A stretch of DNA of 64,000 nucleotides, taken from contig NZ_CP065377.1 of the NCBI RefSeq assembly GCF_019967995.1, forward strand, positions 496,001 to 560,000. The letters run 5' to 3'. Positions 9,922 through 19,833 of the stretch are shown one piece after another; position 1 is the first letter of the stretch; each line of letters starts with the position of its first letter. The translations under genes and the position numbers were made by a program. The notes beneath the pieces were generated by a model. That model searched no databases and was not told the origin of the DNA. It worked only from the letters and a program-made list of their open reading frames with translations. Origin of the DNA: Faecalibacterium prausnitzii (GTDB lineage Bacteria > Bacillota > Clostridia > Oscillospirales > Ruminococcaceae).

Positions 9922-10995
9922 TCAGATCTCGGCCAGAATGGCGTCGCCCATACCGGAGCAGCCGACACAGGTGCAGCCGTCGCTCATGTTGTCGGCGGTG
10001 CGGATGCCCTTGTCCAGCACCTTGCTCACCGCGTTCTCAATGGCGTCCGCTTCCTCGGCCAGACCGAAGGAGTAACGCAGCATCATGGCGGCGGAGAGGA
10101 TGCAGGCGGTGGGGTTGACGATGTCCTTGCCGGCAATATCGGGGGCGGAGCCGTGGATGGGCTCATACAGGCCGCGGGTGCCGTCGCCCAGCGAGGAGGA
10201 AGGGATCATGCCGATGGAGCCGGTGATCATCGAAGCCTCGTCGGAAAGGATGTCGCCGAACATGTTCTCGGTGACGATGACGTCGAACTGCGCGGGGTTC
10301 TTGACAATCTGCATGGCGCAGTTGTCCACGAACATCTCACTGTACGCGACGTCCGGATATTCGGCCTGCAGCCGGTGCATGACCGAGCGCCAGAGGCGGC
10401 TGGTGTCCAGCACGTTGGCCTTGTCCACGCAGCAGAGCTTCTTGCGGCGCTTTCGGGCCGTCTCGAAGCCGATGCGGCCGATGCGCTCGATCTCGTGCTC
10501 TGCGTAGGGCATGGAGTCGATGGCCTGCTTCTCGCCGTTTTCGAGGGTGTGGGTCTCGTGCGAGCCGAAGTACACGCCGCCGATGAGCTCCCGCACGATG
10601 AGAAAGTCGATGCCCTGGGCCACGATCTCCGGCTTCAGGGGGCTGGCCGGGGCCAGCTGGGGCCAGATCTTGGCCGGGCGGTTGTTGGCGTACAGCCCCA
10701 TCCCGGCGCGCAGGCGGAGCAGGCCCTTTTCGGGGCGCTGCTCACCGGGCAGGCCCTCCCACTTGGGGCCGCCCACGGCACCCAGCAGGACGCTGTCCGC
10801 AGCCAGGCACTTGTCCAGCTCGTGCTGGGGGAGCGGGTCGCCGTATTTGTCGATGGCCTCGCCGCCCATGGCAGCATCGGTGTAGTGGAAGGTGTGGCCA
10901 TACTTCTCGGCCACTTGATCGAGGACGCGGAGCGTCTGCTTCACGATCTCCGGGCTGGAGCAGTCGCCCCAGATGACAGCAATGTTTTTTTCCAT
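9922..10995 (-). CDS. leuB: 3-Isopropylmalate dehydrogenase
   Basis: LeuB oxidises and decarboxylates 3-isopropylmalate to 2-oxoisocaproate with NAD+, the last leucine-specific step before transamination. The 357-aa length is normal. Family marks are LLGAVGGPKWEG, the RELIGGVYFG substrate loop, the DKANVLDTSRLWR lysine region, FDVIVTENMFGDILSDEASMI and the NAD-binding YEPIHGSAPDIAGKDIVNP. The start MEKNIAVIWGD follows GAAAGGAG; the frame is open upstream only through a repeat element. It is the last gene of leuA-leuC-leuD-leuB and ends at a terminator. Confidence 0.96.
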   Translation of the reverse strand: MEKNIAVIWGDCSSPEIVKQTLRVLDQVAEKYGHTFHYTDAAMGGEAIDKYGDPLPQHELDKCLAADSVLLGAVGGPKWEGLPGEQRPEKGLLRLRAGMGLYANNRPAKIWPQLAPASPLKPEIVAQGIDFLIVRELIGGVYFGSHETHTLENGEKQAIDSMPYAEHEIERIGRIGFETARKRRKKLCCVDKANVLDTSRLWRSVMHRLQAEYPDVAYSEMFVDNCAMQIVKNPAQFDVIVTENMFGDILSDEASMITGSIGMIPSSSLGDGTRGLYEPIHGSAPDIAGKDIVNPTACILSAAMMLRYSFGLAEEADAIENAVSKVLDKGIRTADNMSDGCTCVGCSGMGDAILAEI

Positions 10996-11016
10996 TGGGT
11001 TCTCCTTTCGGCTGAT

Positions 11017-11271
11017 CCCTCTCAGTCTCGCTTTGCTCGACAGCTCTCCCAAAGGGAGAGCCATTGGCAGAACGATACAGTCGTGCGGACTGCTTGGGTT
11101 TGATTTCGGGTCGGTCTATGTGGGCCCTGTCCTCATTGGCAGCAGCGGCTGGCCTTTGCTGCGGAGCCCGGAGGCTTCCGGTGTAGAAAAACGTTGTCTG
11201 GTCAGCATTTTCAAGACCGGCCTGCCAAAGGCTCCCCCTTCGGGGGAGCTGGCACGAAGTGCCTGAGAGGG
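11017..11271. repeat. MITE-like inverted-repeat element, leuB/leuD spacer
   Basis: A 255-bp unit with about 50-bp inverted ends: left CCCTCTCAGTCTCGCTTTGC and CTCTCCCAAAGGGAGAGCC; right GGCTCCCCCTTCGGGGGAGC and GCACGAAGTGCCTGAGAGGG. Its interior (GGCCTTTGCTGCGGAG, AAAACGTTG, GGTCAG, TTTCAA) is shared with the element at 13069-13304, so the two are copies of one mobile unit. The right end abuts the leuD stop codon. Confidence 0.85.
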
Positions 11272-11757
11272 TCACTTCGTCAGCGACTTCATCAGGCCGC
11301 CGTCGGCGATGATCTTCTGGATAAAGGGAGGGAAGGGTTCGGCCTGGAAGGTCTGGCCGGTGGTCTTGTCGGTGATGACGCCGGTGTCGAAGTCCACATG
11401 GACCTCGTCGCCTGCGGCGATGGCGTCGGCGGCTTCGGGGCACTCCATGATGGGCAGGCCGATGTTGATGCTGTTGCGGTAGAAGATGCGGGCAAAGCTC
11501 TTGGCGATGACCACCGAGATGCCGGCGGTCTTGATGGCCAGCGGGGCGTGCTCACGGGAGGAGCCGCAGCCGAAGTTCCAGCCGCCGACCATGATGTCGC
11601 CCGCGTGGACATTGTGCACGAAGTCCTTGTCGATGTCCTCCATGCAGTGGGCGGCCAGCTCTTTGGCATCGGGGGTGTTCAGGTAGCGGGCCGGGATGAT
11701 GACGTCGGTGTCCACATTGTCCGGGTATTTGAAAACGGAGCCGTTTGCGTTGTTCAT
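11272..11757 (-). CDS. leuD: 3-Isopropylmalate dehydratase small subunit
   Basis: The swivel-domain subunit of isopropylmalate isomerase; pairs with LeuC to convert 2- to 3-isopropylmalate. The 161-aa archaeal/clostridial-type protein shows [16 protein letters not shown], the substrate loop [16 protein letters not shown] and [16 protein letters not shown]. It lies 15 bp after leuC with a GAGAGGAG site. The stop codon is immediately adjacent to the end of a dispersed repeat; the C-terminus GGLMKSLTK still looks normal. Confidence 0.95.
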   Translation of the reverse strand: MNNANGSVFKYPDNVDTDVIIPARYLNTPDAKELAAHCMEDIDKDFVHNVHAGDIMVGGWNFGCGSSREHAPLAIKTAGISVVIAKSFARIFYRNSINIGLPIMECPEAADAIAAGDEVHVDFDTGVITDKTTGQTFQAEPFPPFIQKIIADGGLMKSLTK

Positions 11758-11772
11758 GGTGTTTCTCCTCTC

Positions 11773-13032
11773 TTAGACCGTGCGGGGGTCGGTGATATAG
11801 CCGGTGAGGGCGCTGGCGGCGGCGGTGGCCGGGGATGCCAGATAGACCTCGCTCTTCACATGGCCCATGCGGCCCACGAAGTTGCGGTTGGTGGTAGAGA
11901 CGCAGCGTTCGCCCTCGGCCAGAATGCCCATGTAGCCGCCCAGGCAGGGGCCGCAGGTGGGGGTGGAGACGATGCAGCCCGCATCAATGAAGGCGGTGGT
12001 CCAGCCGCGCAGGATGCACTCCTTGTAAACGGCCATGGTGGCGGGGATGATGATGCCGCGCACCCCCTTGGCGATGTGTCGGCCCTTGAGGATGTTGTAG
12101 GCGGCCTCCATGTCTTCCAGGCGGCCGTTGGTGCAGCTGCCGATGACGACCTGGTCAATTTTGATCGTTTTGCCCTCGGCGGCGGGGTGGGTGTTCTCCG
12201 GCAGATGGGGGTAGCTGACGGTGGGTTCGAGCTGGGAAAGGTCGATCTCGATGGTCTGCTCGTACACGGCATCCGGGTCGGCCTCGTAGAAGACCGGCTC
12301 GCGCTGGCTGCGGCCCTTGAGGTAGGCTCTGGTGGTCTCGTCCACGGGGAAGATGCCGTTCTTGGCACCGGCCTCGATGGCCATGTTGCAGACGCACAGG
12401 CGGTCGTCCATGGTCAGGGAAGCCACGCCGGGGCCGGTGAACTCCATGGACTTGTACAGCGCGCCGTCCACGCCGATCTGACCGATGATGTGGAGGATGA
12501 GGTCCTTGCCGGAGACGCGGGGGCCGAACTTGCCCTTGAGCACGAACCGGATGGCGGCAGGCACCTTGAACCATGCCATGCCGGTGGCCATGCCCGCAGC
12601 CATGTCGGTGGAGCCAACGCCAGTGGAGAAGGCACCCAGCGCACCGTAGGTGCAGGTGTGGCTGTCGGCACCGATGACGCAGTCACCGGCGGTCACGATG
12701 CCTTTTTCGGGCAGGAGGGCGTGTTCAATGCCCATCTGACCGACATCGTAGAAATTGAGGATGTCGTATTTGTTGGCGAACTCACGGCACTGCTTGGACT
12801 GGGTGGCGCTCTTGATATCCTTGTTGGGGACGAAGTGGTCCAGCACGATGGCGATGTGCTCTTTGTCGAACACGCCGTCAAAGCCTGCTTTCTCGAACTC
12901 GTTGATGGCAACGGGGGTGGTGATGTCGTTGCCCAGCACGAGATCCAGCTTTGCGTTGATGAGCTGGCCTGCCTTGACCTCGGCCAGACCGGCATGTGCG
13001 GCTAAAATCTTCTGCGTCAGGGTCATTCCCAT
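11773..13032 (-). CDS. leuC: 3-Isopropylmalate dehydratase large subunit
   Basis: The aconitase-type catalytic subunit that carries the 4Fe-4S cluster and, with LeuD, isomerises isopropylmalate. The 419-aa length fits the short (LeuC type 2, HacA-like) clade. Motifs include [38 protein letters not shown] with the first cluster cysteine, and [19 protein letters not shown] with the other two. The start [15 protein letters not shown] has an AAAGGAG site 9 bp upstream; MTLTQK, two codons later, is a possible alternative. It follows leuA across a repeat element. Confidence 0.95.
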   Translation of the reverse strand: MGMTLTQKILAAHAGLAEVKAGQLINAKLDLVLGNDITTPVAINEFEKAGFDGVFDKEHIAIVLDHFVPNKDIKSATQSKQCREFANKYDILNFYDVGQMGIEHALLPEKGIVTAGDCVIGADSHTCTYGALGAFSTGVGSTDMAAGMATGMAWFKVPAAIRFVLKGKFGPRVSGKDLILHIIGQIGVDGALYKSMEFTGPGVASLTMDDRLCVCNMAIEAGAKNGIFPVDETTRAYLKGRSQREPVFYEADPDAVYEQTIEIDLSQLEPTVSYPHLPENTHPAAEGKTIKIDQVVIGSCTNGRLEDMEAAYNILKGRHIAKGVRGIIIPATMAVYKECILRGWTTAFIDAGCIVSTPTCGPCLGGYMGILAEGERCVSTTNRNFVGRMGHVKSEVYLASPATAAASALTGYITDPRTV

Positions 13033-13068
13033 GGTGGTACTCTCCTTTTATATGATATCTGCTGTTTG

Positions 13069-13304
13069 CCCTCTCAGTCTGCTTCGCAGACAGCTCCCCC
13101 AGAGTGGGAGCCACTGGCGAGTCGGGCAGGTCTGCGCGTTGTTCTTCTACAGCCGGGCCTTGTTCTCGTTGGCAGCGGCAGCTGGCCTTTGCTGCGGAGT
13201 CTGGATGGCTCCGGTGCAGCAAAACGTTGCTTGGTCAGTAGTTTCAAAACCGGTCTGCCAAAGGCTCCCCCTTTGGGGGAGCTGGCGCAAAGCGCCTGAG
13301 AGGG
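13069..13304. repeat. MITE-like inverted-repeat element, leuC/leuA spacer
   Basis: A 236-bp unit, CCCTCTCAGTCTGCTTCGC ... GCGCAAAGCGCCTGAGAGGG, with terminal hairpins (CTCCCCCAGAGTGGGAG and CTCCCCCTTTGGGGGAG). The interior closely matches the element at 11017-11271. It ends 9 bp before the leuA stop. Confidence 0.85.
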
Positions 13305-13313
13305 CAAGGCCTT

Positions 13314-14966
13314 TTACTTACGATTGATCGCACTTACCAGCGCCTTGATGCCGGCGACGATGATGTCGGTGTCGGTGCCGGCACCCCAGGTCATGCTGCC
13401 ATCGCCCCAGGCCAGGCCGACATAGGAGGCAGCGCGGGAGGTGGAGCCTTCGTCCAGGCTGTGTTCGGAGTAGGCTTCGAGGTGGAAGTCCATCCCGGTC
13501 GCGCTCTGGATGGCGTTGGCCACGGCGTCCAGACGGCCGTTGCCCACCGAGGTGACGACCTTGCGCTGGCCGTTCAGCTCCAGCGTGACGGTCGCGGTGA
13601 TGCCGTCCACCTGAGCGAAGTGTGCCTCGATGACCGAGAGCGGCTTATTTTTATTGAGGAAACTCTCCTCGAAGATGCGGAGCACTTCAGAAGCGCTCAG
13701 CTCCTTGTGGCTGTGGTCGGAGACGTTCTTGACCTTGTAGCCCAGGTCTTCGCGCATCTTGGGGGGCAGGTTGTAGCCGTAGTTCTGCTCCAGCACAAAG
13801 CCGATGCCGCCCTTGCCGCTCTGGCTGTTGATGCGGATGACGTCGGCGTCGTAGGTGCGGCCGATGTCGTGCGGGTCGATGGGAATGTAGGGGCAGGTCC
13901 AGCGGTGTTCGCCGTGCTCCTTGCGGTAGGCCATGCCCTTGGCGATGGCGTCCTGATGGCTGCCGGAGAAGGCCGCAAAGACCAGCTGGCCCGCATAGGG
14001 GGTGCGCTCGTAGATGTGCATCCGGGTCACACGCTCATAGGTGGCGCAGATGTCCGGCATGTTGGAGAAATCGAGTTTGGGATCCACGCCGTGGCTGTAC
14101 ATGTTCATGGCCAGAGTGACGGCATCGACGTTGCCGGTGCGCTCGCCGTTGCCGAACAGGCAGCACTCCACGCGCTGTGCACCGGCCAGCACGGCCAGCT
14201 CGGCGCAGGCCACGCCGGTGCCGCGGTCGTTGTGGGGGTGGGTGGAGATGATGACGCTGTCGCGGTGCTTGAGGTGCTTGTCGCAGTACTCGATCTGGTT
14301 TGCGTAGACGTGCGGCATGCTCATCTCAACGGTGACGGGCAGGTTGATGATCATCGGGCGGTCGGGCGTCGGCTCCATGATGTCCAGCACGGCGTTGCAG
14401 ACCTCGACGGCATAATCGACCTCGGTGCCGGTGAAGCTCTCCGGGCTGTACTCGAACAGGAAATTGCCCTCGTACTCCTGACTGAGCTGCTTGACCAGCC
14501 GGGCACCGTCGGTGGCGATCTTCTTGATCTCTTCCTTGCTCTTATGGAACACCTGCTCACGCTGGGCCACGGAGGTGGAGTTGTAGAAGTGGATGACCGC
14601 GCGGGGTGCGCCCTTGACGGCCTCGAAGGTGCGGCGGATGATGTGGTCGCGGCACTGGGTCAGCACCTGCACGGTGACGTCGTCGGGGATCATATCCTTC
14701 TCGATGAGGGTACGCAGGAACTCGTACTCGGTCTCGCTGGCGGCAGGGAAGCCGACCTCGATCTCCTTGAAGCCGATCCGGACCAGCATCTGGAAGAACT
14801 CCAGCTTCTCTTCCAGACTCATGGGCACGATCAGTGCCTGGTTGCCGTCGCGCAGGTCCACGCTGCACCATGCAGGTGCCTGTTCAATGTGATCTTTTTT
14901 GACCCAGCTGTCGTAACCGGCCGGTACGGGGTAATACCCCGGTGCGTACTTGGTAGCGTCCATCAT
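13314..14966 (-). CDS. leuA: 2-Isopropylmalate synthase (long, LeuA2-type)
   Basis: Condenses acetyl-CoA with 2-oxoisovalerate, the committed and leucine-inhibited step of leucine synthesis. The 550-aa form with APAWCSVDLRDGNQAL near the start belongs to the yeast/Mycobacterium-type branch. The metal ligands are in DLRDGNQ, STHPHNDRGTGVA and CCLFGNGERTGN. A C-terminal LeuA allosteric domain (about residues 415-550) contains VTSVGNGRLDAVANAIQ and YVGLAWGDGSMTWGAGTDTDI. It is the first gene after the T-box leader at 15.14-15.45 kb, so transcription should be raised when leucine is short. Confidence 0.95.
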   Translation of the reverse strand: MMDATKYAPGYYPVPAGYDSWVKKDHIEQAPAWCSVDLRDGNQALIVPMSLEEKLEFFQMLVRIGFKEIEVGFPAASETEYEFLRTLIEKDMIPDDVTVQVLTQCRDHIIRRTFEAVKGAPRAVIHFYNSTSVAQREQVFHKSKEEIKKIATDGARLVKQLSQEYEGNFLFEYSPESFTGTEVDYAVEVCNAVLDIMEPTPDRPMIINLPVTVEMSMPHVYANQIEYCDKHLKHRDSVIISTHPHNDRGTGVACAELAVLAGAQRVECCLFGNGERTGNVDAVTLAMNMYSHGVDPKLDFSNMPDICATYERVTRMHIYERTPYAGQLVFAAFSGSHQDAIAKGMAYRKEHGEHRWTCPYIPIDPHDIGRTYDADVIRINSQSGKGGIGFVLEQNYGYNLPPKMREDLGYKVKNVSDHSHKELSASEVLRIFEESFLNKNKPLSVIEAHFAQVDGITATVTLELNGQRKVVTSVGNGRLDAVANAIQSATGMDFHLEAYSEHSLDEGSTSRAASYVGLAWGDGSMTWGAGTDTDIIVAGIKALVSAINRK

Positions 14967-15027
14967 ATTCGTTGTCCTCCTGGCTTCCTATCAGCTTACA
15001 TTCAACACTTTTTGCAGGCGGCCTTGT

Positions 15028-15122
15028 CCCTCTCCGTCATTGCTTCGCAATGCCACCTCCCCCGAAGTGGGAGGTTTGAAGCTCCCCCCTTTGGGGGAGC
15101 TGGCGCGAAGCGCCTGAAAGGG
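15028..15122. repeat. Short dispersed inverted-repeat element, leuA leader spacer
   Basis: A 95-bp copy: CCCTCTCCGTCATTGCTTCG at one end, GCGCGAAGCGCCTGAAAGGG at the other, with two hairpins (CCTCCCCCGAAGTGGGAGG and GCTCCCCCCTTTGGGGGAGC). It lies upstream of leuA, between its start codon and the T-box terminator, so it is part of the leuA transcript. Confidence 0.65.
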
Positions 15123-15141
15123 TAAGTCTGCTGCTCAAACG

Positions 15142-15448
15142 AAAAAAGGCTCCCGTCTCTCAAAGGACGAAATCCTCTGAGAGACGAGAGCCTGTAAGTT
15201 TTGTTACAGGGCACCCGTGGTACCACTCTCTTTGCTGGCAAGACCAGCCACTCACACGATCGGCTTTTGGCGGCGAATCGCTGCCCCGGTAACGGTGGGC
15301 ATCCGTCAGGGCCTACTGTGGTTTCAGCCCTGCCGCTCAGGGGCCAGTAACCGAAGCTTCCCGCACCGTCTTGCACCACCCGGCGGCTCTCTGCAAGCAG
15401 AAAACACTTCGTTTTTTCCCCGTCAACGCATTTGCGCTTGTTTCAAAG
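15142..15448 (-). promoter_or_regulatory. T-box leader (leucine-type) of the leu operon
   Basis: The minus strand carries the T-box core AGAGTGGTACCACGGGTG at 15212-15229. After it comes a strong terminator hairpin, GGCTCTCGTCTCTCAGAGG...GACGGGAGCC, ending in TTTTTT (15142-15193). Upstream is a stem I region with a GGCCCCTGAGC block. The codon just before that block, in the position where specifier triplets sit, reads CUG, a leucine codon. Binding of uncharged tRNA-Leu would favour the antiterminator and allow leuACDB transcription. The specifier assignment is inferred from alignment by eye to known T-boxes and is less sure than the element itself. Confidence 0.9.
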
Positions 15449-15455
15449 TGAGCTT

Positions 15456-15484
15456 ATTTTACCAGACCGGTCTGCCTCTGTCAA
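15456..15484 (-). promoter_or_regulatory. Sigma-A promoter of the leu operon
   Basis: Minus strand TTGACA (15479-15484), a 17-bp spacer and TAAAAT (15456-15461), just upstream of the T-box leader. Confidence 0.85.
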
Positions 15485-15572
15485 GCAGTTTGGTTCAGAT
15501 GCAGAATGAAGAAAATTCAACTTTCGACGGATAATTCCGGGCAGGTTTCATTCTTCGATGCACCGGAACCGG

Positions 15573-16340
15573 TCAGCGGCCAGCGGAAGTCTGTGTATCG
15601 CCGGTCTCGTCGATCATCATGACGTTGCCCTGGATGGGATTTTCCACCGGGGAGGCGTAGCCGCCGTAGTTCGAGTCACGGCCGACGAGCAGGTCGCGGC
15701 GGCAGCGCAGGCCGACATGGAGGACGGCAGAACTGCCGATGTGGCGCAGGGTGACCTTGGTGGTGTCGCTCTGGCCCTCGCACAGCAAGGACAGGTTCAG
15801 GGTGGTGGAGGCCTTGTTGGTCGTCAGGACCACGGTGCGCACCCCGTTGTCCATCAGCTTGCGCATCTCACCGACGGTGGCGCGGAAGGTGGCGACATCC
15901 TCCGGGACGGAGAGGGTCAGAACCTGATCCTTCACCGAGGCGGTATAGAGCACCTGCTTGCCCAGCAGGCCCTTGACGGTGTATCTGGCCGAATAGGCCG
16001 GGTTGGAGGCGATCGTCGACTCCGAAGTCTGCGCATCGCCGGTCTCGGCGATCATCATGACGTTGCCCTGAATGGGGTCTTCCACCGGGGCGGCGTAGCC
16101 GCCGTAGTTCGGGTTACGCTCGGCAGTAGTCTGTGCATCGCTGCTGTGCAGGGCGATGTCGCCCTGGGTCATGGTGCTCTCGTCCTGCGGGGGCAGATAG
16201 CCTGCTACAACTGCCTCGTCTGCGGCCGTTTCGGCGGAAGGCTCAGCGGCAAACGCACCGAGGCTCATGGACGCCATGGCGGACAGGATGAGGGCGGCGG
16301 CGATGGCCTGACGGCCAAATTTCGTATTCAAAATCTTCAT
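15573..16340 (-). CDS. Secreted or cell-wall protein with internal repeat, unknown function
   Basis: Not recognised as a family. A clear signal peptide occupies about residues 1-31 (positive start MKILNTKFGR, hydrophobic AAALILSAMASMSLGA, cleavage near AFAA). The mature part has two copies of a block of about 30 residues, NYGGYAxPVE followed by PIQGNVMMI and ETGDxQTS, near residues 79-107 and at the C-terminus. The middle portion (about 115-215) looks like a small beta-rich domain. The protein ends within the second repeat, so the C-terminus may be truncated. The start has a CAGGAGG site. It sits 95 bp after ftsH on the same strand. Confidence 0.75.
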   Translation of the reverse strand: MKILNTKFGRQAIAAALILSAMASMSLGAFAAEPSAETAADEAVVAGYLPPQDESTMTQGDIALHSSDAQTTAERNPNYGGYAAPVEDPIQGNVMMIAETGDAQTSESTIASNPAYSARYTVKGLLGKQVLYTASVKDQVLTLSVPEDVATFRATVGEMRKLMDNGVRTVVLTTNKASTTLNLSLLCEGQSDTTKVTLRHIGSSAVLHVGLRCRRDLLVGRDSNYGGYASPVENPIQGNVMMIDETGDTQTSAGR

Positions 16341-16435
16341 GGATCATATCCTCCTGATTCAGGGGCTCGTTCGGCCCGTTCTGCCTTGTATACGAACCGG
16401 AGAAACGGATTATTGCAGCATCGCTGGAAAAAATA

Positions 16436-18256
16436 TTATTCCCGCTCCAGGATCTCCATGAATTCATCGCCGGTGATGGTCTCTTTCTGGTAGAGGTACT
16501 TGGCCAGCTCGTCCAGCTTCTGGCGGTTGTCGGTCAGGATCTGGATGGCCTTCTGGTGCTGGGCCCTGACCAGCTCCACGACCTTCTGGTCGATCTCGCG
16601 CTGGGTCTGGGCCGAGCAGGCCAGCGAGGTGTCGCCGCCCAGATACTGGTTGTTCACGGTCTCCAGCGCCACCATGTCGAACTCGTCGCTCATGCCGTAG
16701 CGGGTGAGCATGGCGCGGGCCAGCTTGGTGGCCTGCTCGATGTCGTTGGAAGCACCGGTGGTGATGGAACCGAACGCGACCTCCTCGGCAGCGCGGCCGC
16801 CGGTCAGGGTGGCGATCTTGTTTTCCAGCTCGGTCTTGTCCATCAGGTAGTGGTTGCCCTCTTCCACCTGCATGGTAAAGCCCAGTGCGCCGGAGGTGCG
16901 GGGGATGATGGTGATCTTCTGCACCGGCGCGGAGTGGGTCTGCTTGGCGGCGACCAGCGCGTGGCCGATCTCGTGGTAGGCCACGATGCACTTTTCCTTG
17001 TCGGTGAGGATGGAATTCTTCTTCTGGTAGCCTGCAATGACCACTTCGATGCTCTCTTCGAGGTCAGCCTGGGTCACGCTCTTGCGGCCCGCGCGGACGG
17101 CCCGCAGCGCAGCCTCGTTGACGATGTTGGCCAGCTCGGCACCGGACGCACCGGAGGCCATCCGGGCCACGACACTGAAATCAACGCCGGGAGCCAGCGC
17201 GATCTTTTTGGCGTGGACTTTCAAAATCTCTTCGCGGCCCTTCAGGTCGGGCAGCTCGACGGGAACGCGGCGGTCAAAGCGGCCGGGGCGGGTCAGAGCC
17301 GGGTCCAGAGACTCTGGGCGGTTGGTGGCTGCCAGAATGATGACGCCGTTGTTGCCCTCAAAGCCGTCCATCTCGGTGAGCAGCTGGTTCAGGGTCTGTT
17401 CGCGCTCATCGTTGCCGCCGTACTGGCCGCTGTTGCGCTTCTGGCCAATGGCGTCGATCTCGTCAATGAAGACGATGCAGGGGGCTTTCTCCTTGGCCTG
17501 TTTGAACAGGTCGCGCACCTTGGAAGCGCCCATGCCCACGAACATCTCCACGAATTCGGAGCCGGACATGGAGAAGAAGGGCACATTGGATTCACCGGCC
17601 ACCGCCTTGGCCAGCATGGTCTTGCCGGTGCCCGGAGGGCCGACGAGCAGGATGCCCTTGGGCATCTGGGCGCCGATGTCCTTGTACTTGCTGGGGTCGT
17701 GCAGGTAGTTGACGACCTCCTGCAGGTTCTCCTTGGCTTCATCCTCACCGGCCACATCCGCAAAATGGATGCCCTCGGTGGACTGGACGTAGACCTTGGC
17801 ATTGGATTTTCCCATGCCGCCGAACATCATCGAGTTGGGGCCGCCCATCTTTTCCATGAGCTTTTTGTTCATAAAGTTGCCCAGCGCGGTGAAGAGGACG
17901 ATGGGCAGCACGAACCAGAGCAAGAAGCTGAGGATGGGCGAGGTCTGCTCCACGATCTCGCTGGAAAACGCAGCCCCGGCGTCATACAGGCGTTCGGTGA
18001 GGCTGGGGTCGTTCATCAGGCCGGTCCGGTAGACCTGGGTCTCGTCTTTGTCGGTAAAGATGATCTGGTTGCTCTCAATGTCCACACGGCCGATGTTCTT
18101 TTCTTCGGTCATGCTCATAAAGGTGCCGTAATCCACCTCTTTGACCTGACGCTCGCTCATCCACGGCACCAGAACGAGGTTGAGGAGCAGAAGCACCAGC
18201 AGCACGACGGTGTAATAGATGGCCAGCGGCTTTTTCGGCGTTTTGACTTCTTTCAT
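16436..18256 (-). CDS. ftsH: ATP-dependent zinc metalloprotease FtsH
   Basis: Membrane-anchored AAA+ protease that removes damaged membrane and regulatory proteins. In 606 residues: a first membrane helix at about 15-31, an extracytoplasmic loop, a second helix at about 110-128, and an AAA domain with Walker A GPPGTGKT (206-213) and Walker [13 protein letters not shown]. The SRH region includes RPGRFDRR, and the zinc site HEIGH is at 428-432. The start [15 protein letters not shown] is preceded by AAAGGAGG; the frame is open upstream but the added residues do not look like FtsH. A metY terminator precedes it, so it is likely transcribed separately. Confidence 0.96.
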   Translation of the reverse strand: MKEVKTPKKPLAIYYTVVLLVLLLLNLVLVPWMSERQVKEVDYGTFMSMTEEKNIGRVDIESNQIIFTDKDETQVYRTGLMNDPSLTERLYDAGAAFSSEIVEQTSPILSFLLWFVLPIVLFTALGNFMNKKLMEKMGGPNSMMFGGMGKSNAKVYVQSTEGIHFADVAGEDEAKENLQEVVNYLHDPSKYKDIGAQMPKGILLVGPPGTGKTMLAKAVAGESNVPFFSMSGSEFVEMFVGMGASKVRDLFKQAKEKAPCIVFIDEIDAIGQKRNSGQYGGNDEREQTLNQLLTEMDGFEGNNGVIILAATNRPESLDPALTRPGRFDRRVPVELPDLKGREEILKVHAKKIALAPGVDFSVVARMASGASGAELANIVNEAALRAVRAGRKSVTQADLEESIEVVIAGYQKKNSILTDKEKCIVAYHEIGHALVAAKQTHSAPVQKITIIPRTSGALGFTMQVEEGNHYLMDKTELENKIATLTGGRAAEEVAFGSITTGASNDIEQATKLARAMLTRYGMSDEFDMVALETVNNQYLGGDTSLACSAQTQREIDQKVVELVRAQHQKAIQILTDNRQKLDELAKYLYQKETITGDEFMEILERE

Positions 18257-18373
18257 GATGATCCTCCTTTTTTCAGGGTCTCTGCTGTTATGATACCACA
18301 ACCGAAGTTCAGTTCCAGCGTTTCCAGCGCCTTTTTGCAAAAACTTCGCGGTTTGTTCACAAAAGGTGCAGAA

Positions 18374-18412
18374 CAAAAGGGCCTCTGCCCCACGGGGAGC
18401 AGAAACCCTTTC
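18374..18412 (-). terminator. Intrinsic terminator of metY
   Basis: On the minus strand, AAGGGTTTCTGCTCCCC-GTG-GGGGCAGAGGCCCTTTT forms a long imperfect hairpin ending in TTTTGTTC, about 85 bp after the metY stop and before ftsH. Confidence 0.7.
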
Positions 18413-18498
18413 GTTCACACACACATTTTAGGAGAAAAGGAGAGTGGATTCGGAGAATGGGGGGAGTTCTAGCGCACGAGCGGGCAAACAGGGGAGGG

Positions 18499-19788
18499 TT
18501 ACTCGCCGCGGACGGCTGCAAAACCGGCTTCGAGGTCGGCAAGGATGTCGTCGATGTGCTCGGTGCCGATGGACAGGCGGATGGTGTTCTGGTAGATCTG
18601 CTGCTCGGCCAGTTCGGCGTCGTTCAGCTGGCTGTGGGTGGTGGAAGCCGGGTGGATGACCAGGCTCTTCACGTCGGCCACATTGGCCAGCAGGGAGAAG
18701 ATCTTCAGGTTGTCGATGAACTTGAAGGCCTCCTCGCGGCCGCCCTTGATATGAAAGGTAAAGATGGAGGCACCGCCGTTGGGGAAATACTTCTGATACA
18801 GCGCGTGGTCGGGGTGGTCGGGCAGGGAAGGATGGTTGACCTTCTCGACCTGGGGATGGTTGGCCAGGAACGCGACGACCTTCTTGGTATTCTCGACGTG
18901 GCGCTCGATGCGCAGGCTCAAAGTCTCGGTGCCCTGCAGCAGCAGGAATGCGTTGAACGGAGAGATGGTGGCACCGGTATCGCGCAGCAGGATGGCGCGG
19001 ATGTAGGTGACAAAGGCGGCGGGGCCGGCGGCATCGGCAAAGGAGACGCCGTGGTAGCTGGGGTTGGGGGCGGCGATGTTGGGATAACGGCCGCTGGCTT
19101 TCCAGTCGAAGTTGCCGCTGTCCACGATGATGCCGCCCAGCGTGGTGCCGTGGCCGCCGATGAACTTGGTGGCGGAGTGGACCACGATGTCTGCGCCGTG
19201 CTCGATGGGGCGGATCAGATACGGGGTGCCAAAGGTGTTATCAATGACCAGCGGCAGGCCATGCTTGTGGGCGATGGCTGCGATGGCGTCGATGTCGGGG
19301 ATGTCGCTGTTGGGGTTGCCCAGGGTCTCCAGATAGACGGCCTTGGTGTTGGGCTGGATGGCGTTCTCCACCTCGGCCAGGTCGTGGGCGTTCACGAAGG
19401 TGGTGGTGATGCCGAACTGGGTCAGGGTGTGCTCCAGCAGGTTGTAGCTGCCGCCGTAGATGGTCTTCTGGGCCACGATGTGGTCACCGGCCTGTGCCAG
19501 AGCCTCGATGGTGTAGCTGATAGCGGCAGCACCGGAAGCGGTGGCCAGCGCAGCCACGCCGCCTTCCAGCGCGGCGATGCGCTTCTCGAAGACGTCCTGG
19601 GTGGAGTTGGTCAGGCGGCCATAGATGTTGCCTGCGTCAGCCAGACCGAAGCGGTCGGCGGCGTGCTGGCTGTTGCGGAAGACGTAGGACGTGGTCTGGT
19701 AGATGGGCACGGCGCGGGAATCGGTGGCGGGATCGGCCTGCTCCTGGCCAACGTGCAGCTGAAGGGTCTCGAATTTATAGTCAGACAT
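18499..19788 (-). CDS. metY: O-acetylhomoserine sulfhydrylase (aminocarboxypropyltransferase)
   Basis: PLP enzyme that joins O-acetylhomoserine with sulfide to give homocysteine, feeding MetH encoded nearby. The 429-aa protein is the MetY-type member of the Cys/Met-metabolism PLP family. It shows YQTTSYVFRNSQHAADRF and YGRLTNSTQDVFEKRIAALEGG, then ATASGAAAI and YLETLGNP. The PLP lysine is K208 in VVHSATKFIGGHGTTLGG. Start chosen: MSDYKFETLQLHVGQ with GAGAGAGG upstream. A cysteine-rich leader ORF and a terminator hairpin precede it, suggesting attenuation by sulfur supply. Confidence 0.95.
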   Translation of the reverse strand: MSDYKFETLQLHVGQEQADPATDSRAVPIYQTTSYVFRNSQHAADRFGLADAGNIYGRLTNSTQDVFEKRIAALEGGVAALATASGAAAISYTIEALAQAGDHIVAQKTIYGGSYNLLEHTLTQFGITTTFVNAHDLAEVENAIQPNTKAVYLETLGNPNSDIPDIDAIAAIAHKHGLPLVIDNTFGTPYLIRPIEHGADIVVHSATKFIGGHGTTLGGIIVDSGNFDWKASGRYPNIAAPNPSYHGVSFADAAGPAAFVTYIRAILLRDTGATISPFNAFLLLQGTETLSLRIERHVENTKKVVAFLANHPQVEKVNHPSLPDHPDHALYQKYFPNGGASIFTFHIKGGREEAFKFIDNLKIFSLLANVADVKSLVIHPASTTHSQLNDAELAEQQIYQNTIRLSIGTEHIDDILADLEAGFAAVRGE

Positions 19789-19833
19789 GTTGATTGCCTC
19801 TCTCTTTGTACAAATAGTATTATTTGTTATTAC

